A DNA stretch of 64,000 bases from Chromatiaceae bacterium (GTDB taxonomy: Bacteria; Pseudomonadota; Gammaproteobacteria; Chromatiales; Chromatiaceae), in assembly GCA_016714645.1 (NCBI GenBank), contig JADKCI010000004.1, positions 124,001-188,000 on the forward strand, in the 5' to 3' direction. A program made the position numbers and the translations under genes. Under the pieces are notes generated by a model. That model ran no database searches. It had not been told where the DNA came from and saw only the letters and a list, made by a program, of their open reading frames with translations. This document shows positions 1-7,846 of this stretch, piece by piece (positions within the stretch are counted from its first letter, which is position 1; every line of letters starts with the position of its first letter).

Positions 1-1
1 G

Positions 2-535
2 GGGGCCTTTCTGGCCACGCCTTTGCAGTTGGCGGCGGCCACCGCCGCCATCGCCAATGGCGGCCGTTATCTCGAACCGCGCGTGGCGAAGGCGCTGGAC
101 GCGGGTCAAGGGCAGCTCGCACCGATTCAGGCCCCCCGGCGCGATCTCGGGCTGGACCCCGATCATGTGGAGGATATTATCCAGGCGATGACCCAGGTCG
201 TGGAGAGTCCCCGGGGTACGGCCCGGCGCATCCGGAGCCCCGCCTATCGTATTGCCGGCAAGACCGGTACGGCCCAGGTCTTTACCGTCGGCCAGAAGGA
301 GACCTATAAGGAAAAGCAGGTCGCCGCGCGCAAGCGTGACCATGCCCTCTTCGTGGCCTTTGCCCCGGTGGATGACCCGCGCATCGCCGTGGCGGTCCTG
401 GTGGAGAATGGCGGTCATGGGGGCTCGGTGGCCGCGCCTATCGCCCGGGCCGTGATGGATAGCTATCTGCTGGGCAAGGACCCCCCGGCGGATCTGGGCG
501 CCGAGTCCGAGGAGGAGGCCGAGGATGGCGATTGA
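2..535 (+). CDS. mrdA: Penicillin-binding protein 2 (MrdA), C-terminal part, cut by window start
   Basis: The last 177 codons of an elongasome transpeptidase that cross-links peptidoglycan in the periplasm during side-wall growth. The reading frame is open from base 2 with no start, so the N terminus and the SxxK serine lie outside the window. Visible landmarks are the ATPLQLA segment typical of PBP2 at the very start and the KTGTAQ box (KTG motif of the penicillin-binding fold) about one third of the way in. The C terminus ends in an acidic tail. The stop overlaps the rodA start by 11 nt, the usual mrdA-rodA coupling, which supports PBP2 over other class B PBPs. Confidence 0.93.
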   Translation, partial: GAFLATPLQLAAATAAIANGGRYLEPRVAKALDAGQGQLAPIQAPRRDLGLDPDHVEDIIQAMTQVVESPRGTARRIRSPAYRIAGKTGTAQVFTVGQKETYKEKQVAARKRDHALFVAFAPVDDPRIAVAVLVENGGHGGSVAAPIARAVMDSYLLGKDPPADLGAESEEEAEDGD

Positions 536-1661
536 GCCTGTCGACGCGAGTCTGGACCGAGTGCCCCTGGCCGGGCAAGCGACCCTCTCCCAGCGGCTGC
601 ACCTGGATCTGCCCTTGGTCTTTGCCCTGCTACTGGCGGCGGGCTATGGCCTGCTGGTGCTCTTCAGCGCCATCGACCAGGACCCGAAACGGCTGGAGGC
701 CCAACTGCTGCGCCTGGGGCTCGCCTTTGGGGTCATGATCCTCGTCGCCCAGATCCCCCCCCGGCTCTGGCGGCGCCTGGCGGTCCCCCTCTACATGGTT
801 GGCGTGCTCATGCTGGTGGCGGTGCTGGCGGTCGGCGAGATCGGCAAGGGCGCCCAGCGTTGGCTGGACCTGGGACTGCTGCGCTTTCAGCCTTCGGAAC
901 TGCTCAAGCTGGGGGTGCCGCTGATGCTGGCCTGGTTTCTGGCGCTTCGGCCCCTGCCGCCTGGGGGCTGGCGTACCCTGGTGGCGGCCATCCTGACCGC
1001 GGTGCCGGCGGTGCTTATCGCCCGCCAGCCGGACCTGGGCACGGCCCTGCTGGTGGGCAGCGCCGGGGCCTTCGTTCTCTTTCTGGCGGGCTTGTCCTGG
1101 CGGCTCATCGCCCTACTGGTGGCCATCGCCGCCGCCCTGGCCCCCCTGCTCTGGAGCCAGATGCTGGACTATCAGAAAAATCGGGTGCTGACCCTTTTCG
1201 ACCCGGAAAGCGATCCCCTGGGCACGGGCTACCACATCATCCAGTCCAAAATCGCCATCGGCTCCGGCGGGGTCTATGGCAAGGGCTGGGGCCTGGGCAC
1301 CCAGTCCCATCTGGAATTCCTGCCCGAACGCTCCACCGACTTCATCTTCGCCGTCCTGGGCGAGGAACTGGGCCTCTTTGGCGTCCTGGCGCTGCTGGGT
1401 ATCTATCTCTTTATCCTCTTCCGGGGGCTCTACATCGCCAGCCAGTCCCAGGATGCCTTTGGGCGCCTGCTGGCGGGTGGTCTGACCCTGGTCTTTTTCG
1501 TCTATCTCTTCGTCAACACCGGCATGGTGTCCGGCCTGCTGCCGGTCGTAGGCGTACCCCTGCCGCTGGTGAGTTACGGCGGCACCTCCATGGTGACCAT
1601 TCTGGCCGGCTTCGGGCTCATCATGGCCGTGCATACCCACCGGGGCCTTTCGGGGCGCTAG
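525..1661 (+). CDS. rodA: Rod-shape-determining SEDS glycosyltransferase RodA
   Basis: A 378-aa polytopic inner-membrane protein of the SEDS family that polymerises lipid II into glycan strands as partner of PBP2. The sequence is almost wholly hydrophobic helices. It carries the conserved PERSTDFIF stretch near residues 268-276, whose Asp is in the position of the essential SEDS aspartate, and the C-terminal LPLVSYGGTSM signature. Its length fits RodA rather than FtsW. The ATG lies inside the end of mrdA (11-nt overlap). In many relatives a lytic transglycosylase gene follows; here the operon ends and opposing msr genes begin. Confidence 0.95.
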   Translation: MAIEPVDASLDRVPLAGQATLSQRLHLDLPLVFALLLAAGYGLLVLFSAIDQDPKRLEAQLLRLGLAFGVMILVAQIPPRLWRRLAVPLYMVGVLMLVAVLAVGEIGKGAQRWLDLGLLRFQPSELLKLGVPLMLAWFLALRPLPPGGWRTLVAAILTAVPAVLIARQPDLGTALLVGSAGAFVLFLAGLSWRLIALLVAIAAALAPLLWSQMLDYQKNRVLTLFDPESDPLGTGYHIIQSKIAIGSGGVYGKGWGLGTQSHLEFLPERSTDFIFAVLGEELGLFGVLALLGIYLFILFRGLYIASQSQDAFGRLLAGGLTLVFFVYLFVNTGMVSGLLPVVGVPLPLVSYGGTSMVTILAGFGLIMAVHTHRGLSGR

Positions 1662-1687
1662 GCGGTGTGGGTGAACTGGTAGGTGAC

Positions 1688-1829
1688 TCAATCGCCGCCA
1701 AGCTTGTGCTTCTCGATCAGCGTGACCTTGGCTTTCACCGCGGCGGCGATGTGGGCGGTGACCAGCCCCGCGCGGGCGCCGCCGATGACGATCAGGTTGC
1801 GCTAGCAGAAGCAGGCGCTGGCGGGTCAT
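1688..1829 (-). pseudogene. Remnant of a FAD/pyridine-nucleotide-disulfide oxidoreductase gene
   Basis: Directly downstream of msrA on the same strand. An ATG at 1829 opens MTRQRLLLLA, which looks like the start of a membrane protein. In another frame, from about 1801 to 1688, the strand encodes RNLIVIGGARAGLVTAHIAA and then a lysine-rich segment ending LIEKHKLGGD before a stop. That is the FAD-binding Rossmann start of a mercuric-reductase-like flavoprotein, cut off just before the redox Cys pair. A TAG immediately precedes the flavoprotein frame. The simplest reading is a fusion gene (membrane domain plus flavoprotein) reduced by internal and 3' deletion. The membrane-domain part is inference. 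Confidence 0.6.
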
Positions 1830-1836
1830 GTGCGGA

Positions 1837-2451
1837 TCACTTGCCGCCCCAGATTTCCTCCACTCGCGCGTCCCGGCCGCAGGACTTGCGGTAGTAGTTG
1901 TAGCGGATCGGGTTCTTCTTGGAGTAGTCCTGATGGTAGGTCTCGGCCAGCCAGAACGTTGTGGCCGCTGCCAGCTCGGTATGGATGGTCTTGAATTTAC
2001 CGCTCTTTAGCAGCGCGTCGCGGCTGGCCTCGGCGGCCTTGCGCTCGGCGTCGTTCTGCCAGTAGATGCCACTGCGATACTGGGTGCCGACGTCGCAGAA
2101 CTGGCGATCCTTGACCGTGGGGTCGATGTGACGCCAGAAGTAATCCACCAGTTGCGGGTAGCTGACTTTTTGCGGGTCGTAAATCACCCGCACCGCCTCG
2201 GTATGCCCGGTGCCGCCCGCGCTGACCTGCTCGTAGCTCGGATTACTCGTGCGGCCTGCGGTGTAGCCCGACTCCACCTCGATCACGCCGGGGAGTTTTT
2301 CAAAGTCTTTTTCGATGCACCAGAAGCAGCCGCCGGCGAAAATCGCCGTGGCGCCGCCGGCAGGCACGATGGTGGGCGTGGCGGGTGTCTCGGCAAACGC
2401 GGCGGGCACCAAGGCTGTGGCGAGCGCCGCCACCTTTATCAGCGTCTTCAT
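1837..2451 (-). CDS. msrA: Peptide-methionine (S)-S-oxide reductase MsrA, exported form
   Basis: A 204-aa enzyme that reduces the S-epimer of methionine sulfoxide in damaged proteins. An N-terminal signal peptide (about residues 1-20, ending AAFA) predicts export to the periplasm. The catalytic GCFWC motif has its Cys at residue 42, and the GTGHTEAV and TQYRSGIYW segments are typical of the family. The start overlaps the msrB stop by 4 nt, so the two are co-translated with msrB first. The likely electron donor is not encoded here, although the flavoprotein remnant just downstream may once have belonged to this operon. Confidence 0.95.
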   Translation of the reverse strand: MKTLIKVAALATALVPAAFAETPATPTIVPAGGATAIFAGGCFWCIEKDFEKLPGVIEVESGYTAGRTSNPSYEQVSAGGTGHTEAVRVIYDPQKVSYPQLVDYFWRHIDPTVKDRQFCDVGTQYRSGIYWQNDAERKAAEASRDALLKSGKFKTIHTELAAATTFWLAETYHQDYSKKNPIRYNYYRKSCGRDARVEEIWGGK

Positions 2452-2957
2452 GTCCGCAGCGCCGGAAGCTGTTCACCTTTCAAGATGAACCTCAAGGCGA
2501 CCCCGTTGTTGCAGTAACGTTTTCCGGTGGGTTGCGGGCCGTCGTTGAACACGTGGCCCTGATGCCCGCCGCAGCGCGAACAGTGATACTCGGTGCGTGG
2601 GAATACCAGTTTGAAGTCCGTCGAGGTGCCGACCGCGTCTGCCAGCGGTTGCCAGAAGCTCGGCCAGCCGGTGCCGCTTTCGTACTTGTGGGCGCTGTCG
2701 AACAGCGGCAGATTGCAGGCGGCGCAGACGAAGGTGCCGGTGCGCTTTTCCGCGTTCAACGCACTGCTGCCGGCAGCTTCAGTACCCTCTTCAAACAGCA
2801 CCTGGTAGGCGTCAGCCGGCAGCAATCCCTTCCACTCCCGTTTGCTCTTGTTCAAGGGGAAAGTGCGGGCGGCGCTGGCCGAGCCAAACGGCAGAATGGG
2901 CAGCCAGGACAAGGCCAAAAGCCCCGAAACCCGTGAAATCCAGTTGCGACGGTTCAT
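2448..2957 (-). CDS. msrB: Peptide-methionine (R)-S-oxide reductase MsrB, exported form
   Basis: A 169-aa enzyme reducing the R-epimer of methionine sulfoxide. Residues 1-30 form a signal sequence with paired arginines (MNRRNW, hydrophobic core, SASA), so the protein is likely periplasmic. Zinc-binding Cys pairs sit at 78/81 and 126/129 and the catalytic Cys at 149 in RYCNNGVAL. A good ribosome-binding site (AGGAGAGC) precedes the ATG. It is the first gene of the msrB-msrA pair; together the two repair both epimers in exported proteins, as expected for an oxidative-stress module. Confidence 0.95.
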   Translation of the reverse strand: MNRRNWISRVSGLLALSWLPILPFGSASAARTFPLNKSKREWKGLLPADAYQVLFEEGTEAAGSSALNAEKRTGTFVCAACNLPLFDSAHKYESGTGWPSFWQPLADAVGTSTDFKLVFPRTEYHCSRCGGHQGHVFNDGPQPTGKRYCNNGVALRFILKGEQLPALRT

Positions 2958-3322
2958 GTTGCTCTCCTGTTGTTTCTCCGGCGGAGCCGGCGACGGTATC
3001 CCTGTGGTTATGGCGGGTGGTGCTTGGTCTGGCCAGCCCCGAGATTCCTTACAACCGTCAAAATATGTTTATCCGTTGGACCAAGTGAGCCGCAGTCCAG
3101 TTCCGGCAAGCCTCGGCACTGGCGCCAGACGCTGCCGGGGCGCCAAGCGGCCGCTCCCCGCCGCCCTCCCAACCGGTGGTTTGCTCCCCGCCGGACCCCG
3201 TCGGCTCGCACCCGTCGGCTCGCACTGTGCCCTTGCAGAGCACCTTCCTTCGATGCTAGATTCCCCGAGCCCAGCCGCCGTGCGGTTGGACTTCCTATCC
3301 CCACCCCTTTGCCGGCGGCCGG
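2958..3322. other. Intergenic region between divergent msrB and the ATP-grasp gene
   Basis: About 365 bp between divergently transcribed genes, so it must hold both promoters, but I see no convincing sigma-70 pair. Bases 3199-3226 are two direct copies of a 14-bp unit beginning CGTCGGCTCGC. No reading frame here resembles a known protein; the long frames that cross it are shadows. Beyond the short repeat I see nothing else. Confidence 0.5.
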
Positions 3323-4678
3323 ATGCTCCCTATGAGTGCTGCGCGCGGTTTGGTGCTCTTCAACTACGATTGGGATCAAGTCGGCTATGGCCGCTGGTCG
3401 TCGGAATTTTCTCTGGATTCCGAAGGCTTCGACCTGTTCAGTTTTCCCAGCAATGCCCATCTCGTTACCTTCGACTTGCAGCGCTTTGTTGATCGCCTTG
3501 CTGGTCGCGCGGCGCGCAAGGGATGGTGCGCGGTAACCTCGAATCACGAGCAGTTTGGCGCGTTGGCCGCCGCCCTGCTGGCTGAGCGGATGGGCTGGCC
3601 GGGTACGCCGGTCGCGGCGGTGCTCGCCTGTCAGCACAAGTTGCACGCCCGGCGGGTTCTCGAACAGGTGGCGCCGGAGGCCAATACCCCGTTTGCCACC
3701 CTTGAATCGGGGTATGGCGATCCGGTACCGGCCCATCTGCGTTATCCCCGCTTCGTCAAACCGGTCAAGGCAGCGTTCTCGGTGCTCGCCCGTGTCGTGC
3801 ACGACCGTGATGAGTTGGTGGCACTGACCCGCTTTGGCTTCTGGGAGCTCTGGGTTATCCGCCATCTGGTCGAGCCTTTCGAGCGGGTGGTCAAGGCGCG
3901 CTTGCCGGAAGCGGGGAGCGCGCACCGGATGTTGCTGGAACAGCCCGTCAATGCCTTGCAGTACAACCTGGACGGCTATGTTTTTGCCGGAGAGCCGCGG
4001 CTATTGGGATTTGTTGAATCGGTGATGTATCCAGGAACGCAGGCCTTCATGCGTTTCGATTATCCCTGCCAGTTGAGCGAGCCAGGGCGCGATCAGGCGC
4101 TCGACGTGGCGCGACGCTTTTTGTCTGCCGTGGGTTTTACGCATGGTCTGTTCAACATGGAGTTCTTCCATGATCCGGTAACGCAAAAATTGACGGTGAT
4201 CGAATTCAACCCACGCATGGCGGCGCAATTTTCCGATCTGTATTTGCGAGTTGACGGAGTCGATCTGCACCGTTTCAGTCTGGAACTGGCCTTCGGTCGC
4301 GACCCGGCCCTGCTGCCCCGGGCCGAGCCTGCGGCCGGTGCCGCGGCCAGCTTTGTCTATCGCTGTTTTGATCCGGCGGAACGCCCCGCTATGCCGGGCG
4401 CCGCCCAACGGGCGGCCCTGGCCGAACGATTTCCGGATGCGCTGCTGTTCCGTTTTGCCAAGTCACCCGGGCAGATTGCTCGTGATTTCAAGTGGCTGGG
4501 CAGCTATCGTTACGGCATCCTGCATCTTGGCGGCCGGGATGCACGCGATCTGCGGGAGCGGTGCCTGGCAGCCAGTGAGCTGCTCGGTTGGCCGGCACCT
4601 TATGCGTGGCAGCCGGCGGAAACCCCTATGCCGGCCGGCTATCCAACGCCCGATTTTTCCATGGAAACTTCCCGATGA
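3323..4678 (+). CDS. ATP-grasp family ligase of unknown substrate, next to egtD
   Basis: A 451-aa soluble protein (an ATG at 3332 would give 448 aa). The centre and C-terminal half carry ATP-grasp features: a PRFVKPVKAAFS segment near residues 135-146 that fits the ATP-binding lysine strand, LLEQPVNA near 205, and the metal-binding end FNMEFF...VIEFNPRMAAQ near residues 277-300. ATP-grasp enzymes join a carboxylate to an amine or thiol through an acyl phosphate. The gene lies 63 nt upstream of egtD on the same strand, at the edge of the selenoneine genes. This suggests a substrate such as hercynine, selenoneine or a related betaine, but that is inference. I do not recognise a characterised orthologue. 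Confidence 0.75.
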   Translation: MLPMSAARGLVLFNYDWDQVGYGRWSSEFSLDSEGFDLFSFPSNAHLVTFDLQRFVDRLAGRAARKGWCAVTSNHEQFGALAAALLAERMGWPGTPVAAVLACQHKLHARRVLEQVAPEANTPFATLESGYGDPVPAHLRYPRFVKPVKAAFSVLARVVHDRDELVALTRFGFWELWVIRHLVEPFERVVKARLPEAGSAHRMLLEQPVNALQYNLDGYVFAGEPRLLGFVESVMYPGTQAFMRFDYPCQLSEPGRDQALDVARRFLSAVGFTHGLFNMEFFHDPVTQKLTVIEFNPRMAAQFSDLYLRVDGVDLHRFSLELAFGRDPALLPRAEPAAGAAASFVYRCFDPAERPAMPGAAQRAALAERFPDALLFRFAKSPGQIARDFKWLGSYRYGILHLGGRDARDLRERCLAASELLGWPAPYAWQPAETPMPAGYPTPDFSMETSR

Positions 4679-4741
4679 TTTCTCGCTCACCCTTTTCTTT
4701 TCTGACGTTGCCAAGGCTAAGGCCGCTCGGAGCCTAGCCAA

Positions 4742-5692
4742 TTGAAAGCGCCCAGCCTGCTGCAGTTCGCACGGGAAGATCCCGCCGCCACCCGGGCCGC
4801 GATTTTTGCCGGTTTTTCGGCGTCGCCCGCGGCAGTCTCGCCCAAGTATTTTTACGATGCCCTGGGTTCGCGTCTCTTTTCGGCCATTACCGAATTGCCG
4901 GAGTACTACCCGACCCGCACCGAGGCGAGGATTTTTCTCCGCTTCATCGGCGAGATGGCTGCGGAACTGGCGCCGGTCACGACGCTGGTTGACCTTGGGG
5001 CAGGAAATTGCGAGAAGGCGGCTAGCCTCTTTGCGGCATTGCAGGTGCAACGCTATGTTGCTGTCGATATTTCGGCCAGTTACCTGCGTGATTCGCTGGA
5101 GAGCCTGCAGCGCAAGCATCCGACGATGGACATGCTGGGGATCGGCCTCGATTTCTCGCGGACTCTGACATTGCCGGCCGAGGTTGGCGAGGGGCCGAGG
5201 ACGATGTTTTATCCCGGGTCGAGTATCGGCAATTTCACTCCGGCTGAGGCACTGGCCTTTCTGCAACAGGTTCACCTGGCCAGCGCCGGCGGCGCCTTGC
5301 TGATCGGTGTCGATCTGGTTAAGCCGATCGACATTCTCGAGCAGGCCTATGACGACCCGCTAGGCGTTACCGCGGCTTTCAACCGCAACCTGCTCCGCCA
5401 TCTCAATGCCTTGGTCGGAACCGATTTTGTGATCGATGACTGGCGTCATGTCGCTTTTTTCAATGCGCGAGCGTCGCGTATCGAAATGCATCTGGAGGCG
5501 GTAAGGGCAACGGTAGTCCATTGGGCCGACGGCGAGCGAGCCTTTGTCGCCGGTGAGCGTATTCATACCGAAAATTCCTACAAGTGGCGCTCGGAGGATT
5601 TCGCCGACCTGCTCCAGGCCGCCGGTTTTCATCGTGTGGAGTCATGGACGGATGAAAACGGCTGGTTCGCTGTTTTTCGGGCATTTTCATGA
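4742..5692 (+). CDS. egtD: L-histidine N-alpha-methyltransferase EgtD (hercynine synthase)
   Basis: A 316-aa SAM-dependent enzyme that trimethylates histidine to hercynine, the shared precursor of ergothioneine and selenoneine. Family features are SPKYFYDALGSRLFSAI (33-49), ELPEYYPTRTE (51-61), the SAM motif LVDLGAGNCEKA (82-93) and FYPGSSIGNF. A TTG start is chosen because GGAG lies 8 nt upstream and the protein begins at the family's usual place. The stop is 8 nt from the convergent senA stop. Together with senA/B/C it makes this locus self-sufficient from histidine. Confidence 0.93.
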   Translation: MKAPSLLQFAREDPAATRAAIFAGFSASPAAVSPKYFYDALGSRLFSAITELPEYYPTRTEARIFLRFIGEMAAELAPVTTLVDLGAGNCEKAASLFAALQVQRYVAVDISASYLRDSLESLQRKHPTMDMLGIGLDFSRTLTLPAEVGEGPRTMFYPGSSIGNFTPAEALAFLQQVHLASAGGALLIGVDLVKPIDILEQAYDDPLGVTAAFNRNLLRHLNALVGTDFVIDDWRHVAFFNARASRIEMHLEAVRATVVHWADGERAFVAGERIHTENSYKWRSEDFADLLQAAGFHRVESWTDENGWFAVFRAFS

Positions 5693-5700
5693 CCATGGAT

Positions 5701-6849
5701 CTAGGTCGCGCAGCTCCGAAACCCGCTGTGAATATCGTTGCGTTCCGGCGTGAAGAAGTTCCGGTAGCGTGGATGCACCATGCGCGGCGAGGTGGCACGG
5801 CTGGCGCCCCGCAATACCCGTCGGTCACCGAACCAGGGGACGGAATAGTCCCGGTAAGGGTGGGCAACAAAGCCGGGATAAGGCAGAAAGGGACTGGACG
5901 TCCACTCCCAGACCTCGCCCCAGGCAAAATCCGGCTGACTGCTGGCGGAAAATTCCCATTCGGCTTCCGTTGGCAATCGCCGGCCAGCCCAACGGCACCA
6001 GGCCTCGGCTTCGAACCACGTCAAATGGGTCGCCGGGGTATCGAGGGGCAAGGTCTGCCAGTTGCCCGCAACCAGCCCTTGCCATTCGGAACCCTGCTTA
6101 CGCAGGTAGCGGGGCGGTGCCGTGCCCGTCGCTTCCAGGAAGGGGAGGTAGCGTTCCCAACTGACCACGCAACTGTCGATTTCAAAGGCGGCCAGCTCGA
6201 CGCCGTGGAGGCCCAATTCATTGTCAAACGCAAAGCCGCTGCCCGGGTAACCCAGCTTGCCGTTGTTCCCGGGAATCTTCAGGCTAGTCAGTGGCGGCAG
6301 GGCGGCGGGCGGGGCAATGAGGGTTTCCGACAGGGGAATGCTCAAGGCCTGGGCCATGTAGATGGCCGCTTCGCCGTGCATGTCCTCATGGAACAGCGCG
6401 AGACGGTAGAAATACAGGTCCTCGTCGGTTTCCGGTGTGTTGGCCAGCAAGGCCAGGGTGTCGTCCAGCACCGCTTCAAGATAGGCGCGGGTTGTCCCCA
6501 GGTCGGGCAGTGGCAGCGTCCAGCGACTTGGGTGGGCGACATGGCTGGAGTTGTACCAGGCGTCCGCTTCTTGCAGGCGGCCGGCGGGCCGGTGATGATC
6601 GGGGTCGGCTTGAACACCCCGGGTGCGCTGCTGGTTGCGGGTGATCCAGTAGTCCTGGAACCAGGCGATATGCCCGACTTCCCAGCAGGGTGGATTGAGC
6701 TGGGTCGAATAGGGGACCACCAGGTCCTCTCCAAGGCTGTCGGCGTAGGCGGCCAGCAGGCCGAGGGTGCGCTGATGACCGTCGCGCAGGGCTTCGGCAA
6801 GCAGGGTGCGGCTGCTGGTACGGGCCGCTATGGCTTCGGCAGTGTTCAT
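5701..6849 (-). CDS. senA: Selenoneine synthase SenA (EgtB-type nonheme iron enzyme)
   Basis: A 382-aa member of the EgtB/OvoA/SenA family. The N-terminal DinB-like domain holds a candidate iron triad, His60 (EVGHIAWFQDYW) with His154 and His158 (FHEDMHGEA). The C-terminal FGE/sulfatase-modifying domain contains RRLPTEAEWEF, VWEWTSS and HSGFRSC. SenA joins a selenosugar to hercynine and then gives selenoneine. The call over EgtB rests on context: divergent senB and a selD fusion next to it, and convergent egtD. The ATG at 6849 is preferred to longer in-frame starts that run into senB. Only 34 bp separate it from senB. Confidence 0.85.
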   Translation of the reverse strand: MNTAEAIAARTSSRTLLAEALRDGHQRTLGLLAAYADSLGEDLVVPYSTQLNPPCWEVGHIAWFQDYWITRNQQRTRGVQADPDHHRPAGRLQEADAWYNSSHVAHPSRWTLPLPDLGTTRAYLEAVLDDTLALLANTPETDEDLYFYRLALFHEDMHGEAAIYMAQALSIPLSETLIAPPAALPPLTSLKIPGNNGKLGYPGSGFAFDNELGLHGVELAAFEIDSCVVSWERYLPFLEATGTAPPRYLRKQGSEWQGLVAGNWQTLPLDTPATHLTWFEAEAWCRWAGRRLPTEAEWEFSASSQPDFAWGEVWEWTSSPFLPYPGFVAHPYRDYSVPWFGDRRVLRGASRATSPRMVHPRYRNFFTPERNDIHSGFRSCAT

Positions 6850-6883
6850 GGCGAGGCTTCCGTAGGTGTGTAATAGGGGAAGT

Positions 6884-7846
6884 ATGCCGCAAGTTGTCAT
6901 TGTCAGCCCGGCCTTGCGCGATGCAAACAACGGCAACTGGCGGACCGCGCGCCGCTGGCAAGCCCATCTGGCGGCGGAGTTCCGGACGCGCATCGTCACT
7001 CACTGGCCCGATGAAGCGGCGGCGGATGACCGGGTGATGATCGCCCTGCATGCGCGGCGTTCGGCCGATGCCGTCGCCGCCTGGCATGCGGCGCGGTCGC
7101 TGGGCGGCCTGGCCGTCGTGCTGACCGGGACCGATCTTTACCGGGACATCCAGACCGATGCCTCGGCACGGCGTTCGCTGGCGATGGCGGGGCAGCTTGT
7201 GGTCCTTCAGGAGTGCGCCCCGGCCTCCTTACCCGTCGAATGCCGCGCCAAAACTCGCGTCATTTTCCAGTCGACCACGGCACGTCAGATCCTTGCCAAG
7301 TCATCCCGCCGCTTGCGCCTGCTGATGGTCGGTCATCTGCGCGAAGAAAAGTCCCCGGAGGCCTTGTTCGCCGCGGCGCGCCTGCTGGCGAAGCGGCCCG
7401 ATGTGGCGATTGATCATATCGGTGCGGGGCTTGATCCGGCCCTCGCCGCAGCGGCAAGGGCAACCATGCTGGCCGTGCCCAACTACCGCTGGCTGGGTGG
7501 CTTGGCCCATGAGGCGGTTCGCCGGCGTATCCAGCGGGCGAGTCTGCTGGTGCATACCAGCCGTATCGAGGGGGGTGCCCATGTCATCATGGAGGCGGTG
7601 ACCAGCGGTACGCCCGTGCTGGCCTCGGCGGTTGCCGGTAATGTCGGGATGCTGGGGGCGTATTACGCGGGCTACTTCCCCTGGGGCGATGCACCGGCAC
7701 TGGCTGAACTGATCCTGCGCTGCCGTTCGGGAGAGCTGATGCCGACATTGGCGGCACAGTGTCGCGCACGGGCGCCGCTTTTCGACCCAGCCACCGAGCG
7801 CGCCGCGCTCCGGCGGCTGGTTCATGAACTTCTGGAAAAGGCCTAG
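6884..7846 (+). CDS. senB: Selenosugar synthase SenB (glycosyltransferase-like)
   Basis: A 320-aa GT-B-type protein starting MPQVVIVSPALRDANNGNWR. The C-terminal half has the nucleotide-sugar side typical of GT4-like enzymes (RLLMVGHLREEKSPEALFAA; SRIEGGAHVIMEAVTSGTPV). SenB enzymes form a carbon-selenium bond by displacing UDP from a UDP-sugar with selenophosphate, giving the selenosugar used by SenA. The start at 6884 is chosen over 6866 because the family motif begins here. The stop TAG abuts the senC ATG directly, so the two are co-translated. Confidence 0.88.
   Translation: MPQVVIVSPALRDANNGNWRTARRWQAHLAAEFRTRIVTHWPDEAAADDRVMIALHARRSADAVAAWHAARSLGGLAVVLTGTDLYRDIQTDASARRSLAMAGQLVVLQECAPASLPVECRAKTRVIFQSTTARQILAKSSRRLRLLMVGHLREEKSPEALFAAARLLAKRPDVAIDHIGAGLDPALAAAARATMLAVPNYRWLGGLAHEAVRRRIQRASLLVHTSRIEGGAHVIMEAVTSGTPVLASAVAGNVGMLGAYYAGYFPWGDAPALAELILRCRSGELMPTLAAQCRARAPLFDPATERAALRRLVHELLEKA

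Noticed and set aside
860..1894. Long + strand frame overlapping rodA
   Set aside because: Low-complexity Gly/Pro/Arg/Ala shadow of rodA in another frame; the rodA frame has all family motifs.
3008..3925. 305-aa minus-strand frame covering the msrB/ATP-grasp gap
   Set aside because: Composition and lack of motifs mark it as a shadow of the ATP-grasp gene.
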